From CAMLDH01 sp966250375 (lineage in GTDB: Bacteria > Pseudomonadota > Gammaproteobacteria > Burkholderiales > Burkholderiaceae_D): DNA of 8,192 nt. Shown here piece by piece: positions 6,044 to 8,192 of this stretch. The number at the start of each line of letters is the position of its first letter. The stretch's first letter is position 1. The stretch covers positions 1 through 8,192 of the forward strand of contig CBINHE010000146.1 in the NCBI GenBank assembly GCA_966250375.1, in the 5' to 3' direction. The position numbers and the translations under genes were made by a program. The notes below the pieces were generated by a model, which did not search any database, was not told the origin of the DNA, and saw only the letters and a program-made list of their open reading frames with translations.

Positions 6044-7132
6044 ATGAAAAAAATCAAGATAAATCCGAGCCGCTTGCGACAATTTGGCGAGACAAAGGGG
6101 CTTCATTTTCGAGTCGTAACATCCGAGTCGATTGCCCCTTACATCGAAATAAATCGCGATGATGACTATGCATCCCGGGATGTCAACGTCATCGCCAGTA
6201 TGGAAGATTTTCAAGAGCTTCTTAAGTCTGCAAGAATTCCGAATGATGCGCATATCCTGGTCATTGCTCCAGATGTTTTCTTTCAATCACCCAAGCCCGA
6301 GATTTTGGGCGAACGTAGAAAACTCATGGCGATGGCATGCAATTCAACACCCACCTCGATAAACACCATTTCATATTTTCTTGAAATAATGGAGCGGACC
6401 GATCCGGAAGATCAAAAACAGCGTACTGACCGTTTCTTTGAAACCGGAGAAGCCAGCGAATACTTTTTGTTCAGAGATACTCAATATGGCACAGAAGCAA
6501 CGTTCCACCATTTGGATGACAGCTATCTTTGGAATGAGCAAACCGGTTACATCAACTGGGGGGAACAGCAAATCGCCCCCGCCGGCGAAATAAGCGTGTT
6601 GCCACTCGACATTCAGCAATTTAATGAACATCTCCGCCTGGACATTAATGGGCAACTGGCATTCAAGGGGCAGTCAGTGCTCCATAACGGCACCCCTTCT
6701 TATCTGCGTACCGATCAACAGCGTATCTACACCGCTCTTGATTCCATCTGGGACCATGCCGTCATTGCCGAGATAAAAAAAGGGCAGATTTCCAGCGTGA
6801 GAGAAAGCCACCCATCCGCACTACCGGCTCGCAAAATGCTGGAAACAATGTTTGAAGTCGATTCGCGTTATAGCGTGATCTGGGAAATTGGCTTTGCCGT
6901 GAACTGCAATCTTGAAATTCTGCGTGGCAATCATGCGATGAACGAGGTATTCGGCAATCGTAATGGATCCATGCACTGGGGTCTCGGCTTAACACCCTAT
7001 ACGCAGTACCACTTGGACATCATTACGCCGGGTACCACAATTTATAACCATCGCAATGAAGCCATTTTCGGTGAAATGCCGGCCAAGATGCGGCGTGAAC
7101 GTGAATTGGGATGTGGCTGCCATGCAGCCTGA
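6044..7132 (+). CDS. M29-like metalloenzyme (aminopeptidase / NicX-like fold), function unknown
   Basis: A 362-residue soluble protein with no signal peptide. By eye it keeps the metal-site layout of M29 aminopeptidases, a fold shared with NicX-type dihydroxypyridine dioxygenases: E182 in APAGEISVLP, E281 in WEIGFAVN, H311 in GSMHWGLG, and the HxD pair H323/D325 in QYHLDII; Y319 lies where M29 enzymes have a catalytic Tyr. MNEVFG before H311 resembles the family's DEK-type strand. The N-terminal half is divergent and the H-to-HxD distance is shorter than in typical M29 members. The C-terminus is unusual, with two Cys in GCGCHAA. ATG 6044 with GGGAAG before it is chosen; an in-frame GTG at 5942 would add 34 residues including four Cys but lies inside the hairpin. 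It sits between tandem peptide genes and azlCD, so its substrate may be that peptide or an amino acid from it. The family call comes from motif memory, not a search. Confidence 0.6.
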   Translation: MKKIKINPSRLRQFGETKGLHFRVVTSESIAPYIEINRDDDYASRDVNVIASMEDFQELLKSARIPNDAHILVIAPDVFFQSPKPEILGERRKLMAMACNSTPTSINTISYFLEIMERTDPEDQKQRTDRFFETGEASEYFLFRDTQYGTEATFHHLDDSYLWNEQTGYINWGEQQIAPAGEISVLPLDIQQFNEHLRLDINGQLAFKGQSVLHNGTPSYLRTDQQRIYTALDSIWDHAVIAEIKKGQISSVRESHPSALPARKMLETMFEVDSRYSVIWEIGFAVNCNLEILRGNHAMNEVFGNRNGSMHWGLGLTPYTQYHLDIITPGTTIYNHRNEAIFGEMPAKMRRERELGCGCHAA

Positions 7133-7151
7133 ATCCGATAAGGATAAGCAT

Positions 7152-7841
7152 ATGTGGCAAGCCATGGCCGTTGCTATTGGCTTGTTCCCGATCGGGCTTC
7201 TTTTTGGCATCGTTGCACAGCAAAATTACTGGACTTGGAGCGATGTCCTCTTCCTGAGCGTGTTTGGTTTTTCCGCAAGCGGTCAATTCTTCTATTTGAA
7301 GCTTGAGAGCGAACAGGCCAGCTTGGCCTCAATCTTTTTCGTGGTCCTGATGCTCAATATCCGCTATGTACCTATGTCTTTAGCCGCGTGGAACTCTTTG
7401 GATAGCGGAAAACGATTATTGAGAATTGTATCGGCGCATTTTATTAGTGACGAGTCCTTTGCGATTGAGCCAAAAATGAGCCATTTCCCGATGCGAATCC
7501 AAGTTAGGGCCATCATTTTTACCGCGTGGATTCTATCAACGGTGCTGGGTGTGATTACAGGTCAGCTCATTCCCTCGGAATGGATTTCATTATCTTCACA
7601 ATATCTTCTCTTCCCGGCAACAGCAATTCTCGCGATCTTGGCAGCGAAACGAATTGATCATGCCATTACCCATAATGACCAGTTCATGATGTCAAAAAAA
7701 TTGATGCTCATTTTAGGTTGTGCCTCATTTTCGATAGGCGTTCTGTACGTGGTAGGTAAGGACATATTTTGGATTCCGGGCATTATCGGTGTGATTGGTA
7801 TCTTGTATTTTTCCGGGTGGGGAGAGGTGCAACATGATTGA
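7152..7841 (+). CDS. azlC: AzlC-family branched-chain amino acid exporter, large subunit
   Basis: A 229-residue integral membrane protein, the large partner of a two-component amino acid exporter. Family landmarks are clear: LSVFGFSASGQFFYLKL (the serine/Gly-Gln-Phe region), LNIRYVPMSLAAW, and SAHFISDESFAI. Hydrophobic segments run through the whole protein, including one at the N-terminus (about 3-21) and several after residue 120. The start at 7152 is chosen because AAGGA at 7140-7144 lies seven bases before it; an in-frame ATG at 7122 would add ten polar residues and overlap the upstream gene by 11 bases. The downstream azlD overlaps by 8 bases, so the two are translationally coupled. Characterised AzlCD proteins export branched-chain amino acids or analogues. 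Here the setting suggests export of a product made by the upstream enzyme, which is inference. Confidence 0.9.
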   Translation: MWQAMAVAIGLFPIGLLFGIVAQQNYWTWSDVLFLSVFGFSASGQFFYLKLESEQASLASIFFVVLMLNIRYVPMSLAAWNSLDSGKRLLRIVSAHFISDESFAIEPKMSHFPMRIQVRAIIFTAWILSTVLGVITGQLIPSEWISLSSQYLLFPATAILAILAAKRIDHAITHNDQFMMSKKLMLILGCASFSIGVLYVVGKDIFWIPGIIGVIGILYFSGWGEVQHD

Positions 7842-8121
7842 GGGCGTCGGCTTATTATTGTTAATCAGCATTATTGTAAGAGTAATACCCTCTTTGGTAG
7901 GAACGAGCATTCGCATACCACAACGTGCGATTGATCTGATCTCAATTGCGGTCTTTATCAATATGTTCGTTTACTGTTTTTTCTCGGAGGCTTCAAAAGA
8001 GGCGGTGCCTGCCGCATTGGCGTTCGCCGTTATTTTGATTCTATTTCGATGGAATTTATTGGTCACGATATTCGCCTCAACACTGACTTTCGTGCTTTCA
8101 GCACATTTTCTGCATCTGTGA
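7834..8121 (+). CDS. azlD: AzlD-family branched-chain amino acid exporter, small subunit
   Basis: A 95-residue, strongly hydrophobic protein with about three to four membrane segments, the small partner needed by AzlC. It has the typical short layout: VRVIPSLVG after the first segment, IPQRAIDLISIAVF, then two more segments rich in Ile, Leu and Phe. The ATG at 7834 lies inside the end of azlC (overlap 7834-7841) with GGAGAGG at 7821-7827 as ribosome binding site. Overlap and order match azlCD pairs elsewhere. No terminator is visible in the 71 bases that follow, so I cannot say whether the transcript continues beyond the window. Confidence 0.88.
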   Translation: MIEGVGLLLLISIIVRVIPSLVGTSIRIPQRAIDLISIAVFINMFVYCFFSEASKEAVPAALAFAVILILFRWNLLVTIFASTLTFVLSAHFLHL

Positions 8122-8192
8122 GGTCACGTAACTGGCTTTAGAGCGGATTGCAAATCACTGTAGGGGTGTAGCAGGGAATTCGGATCGCCTGC

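Overview
The window looks like a chromosomal segment of a betaproteobacterium, most likely of the Oxalobacteraceae/Burkholderiales type. This rests on the dehydrogenase-then-hydratase domain order of the first gene, its pairing with a thiolase and a third crotonase, and the C/G-block inverted repeats between the genes. No rRNA or other species marker is present, so the placement is an inference.

Left half (about 1-4320, visibly GC-rich): a fatty-acid beta-oxidation cluster on the + strand. It holds the 3' part of a bifunctional 3-hydroxyacyl-CoA dehydrogenase/enoyl-CoA hydratase, a 398-aa 3-ketoacyl-CoA thiolase, and a 256-aa crotonase whose residues fit a delta3,delta2-enoyl-CoA isomerase better than a hydratase. 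Together they would hydrate, oxidise and cleave acyl-CoAs and feed in unsaturated chains. Two non-coding structured repeats sit in the gaps: a hairpin-rich inverted repeat (1992-2081), and a 244-bp element with terminal inverted repeats that starts directly after the thiolase stop codon and ends inside the ribosome binding site of the crotonase (3298-3541).

Right half (about 4321-8192, visibly more AT-rich): a compact accessory locus. A LysR-type regulator on the - strand is divergent from a + strand gene series. After an intergenic region with a plausible LysR-box dyad, an exact 81-bp tandem duplication encodes the same 16-residue peptide (MKQRKKNAQYLGTLLG) twice; the only differences inside the two reading frames are silent. 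A strong hairpin follows, then a 362-aa protein that appears to keep the metal-ligand pattern of M29-type aminopeptidases (a fold shared with NicX-like dioxygenases), then overlapping azlC and azlD genes for a branched-chain-amino-acid-type exporter.

The most interesting reading is that the right half is a small regulated system in which short, duplicated, cationic peptides are processed by an M29-like metalloenzyme and a product is exported by AzlCD. An alternative is that the peptides are translated leaders that control the enzyme and exporter by attenuation. The sequence alone does not decide between these. The last 71 bases (8122-8192) show no feature I can support.
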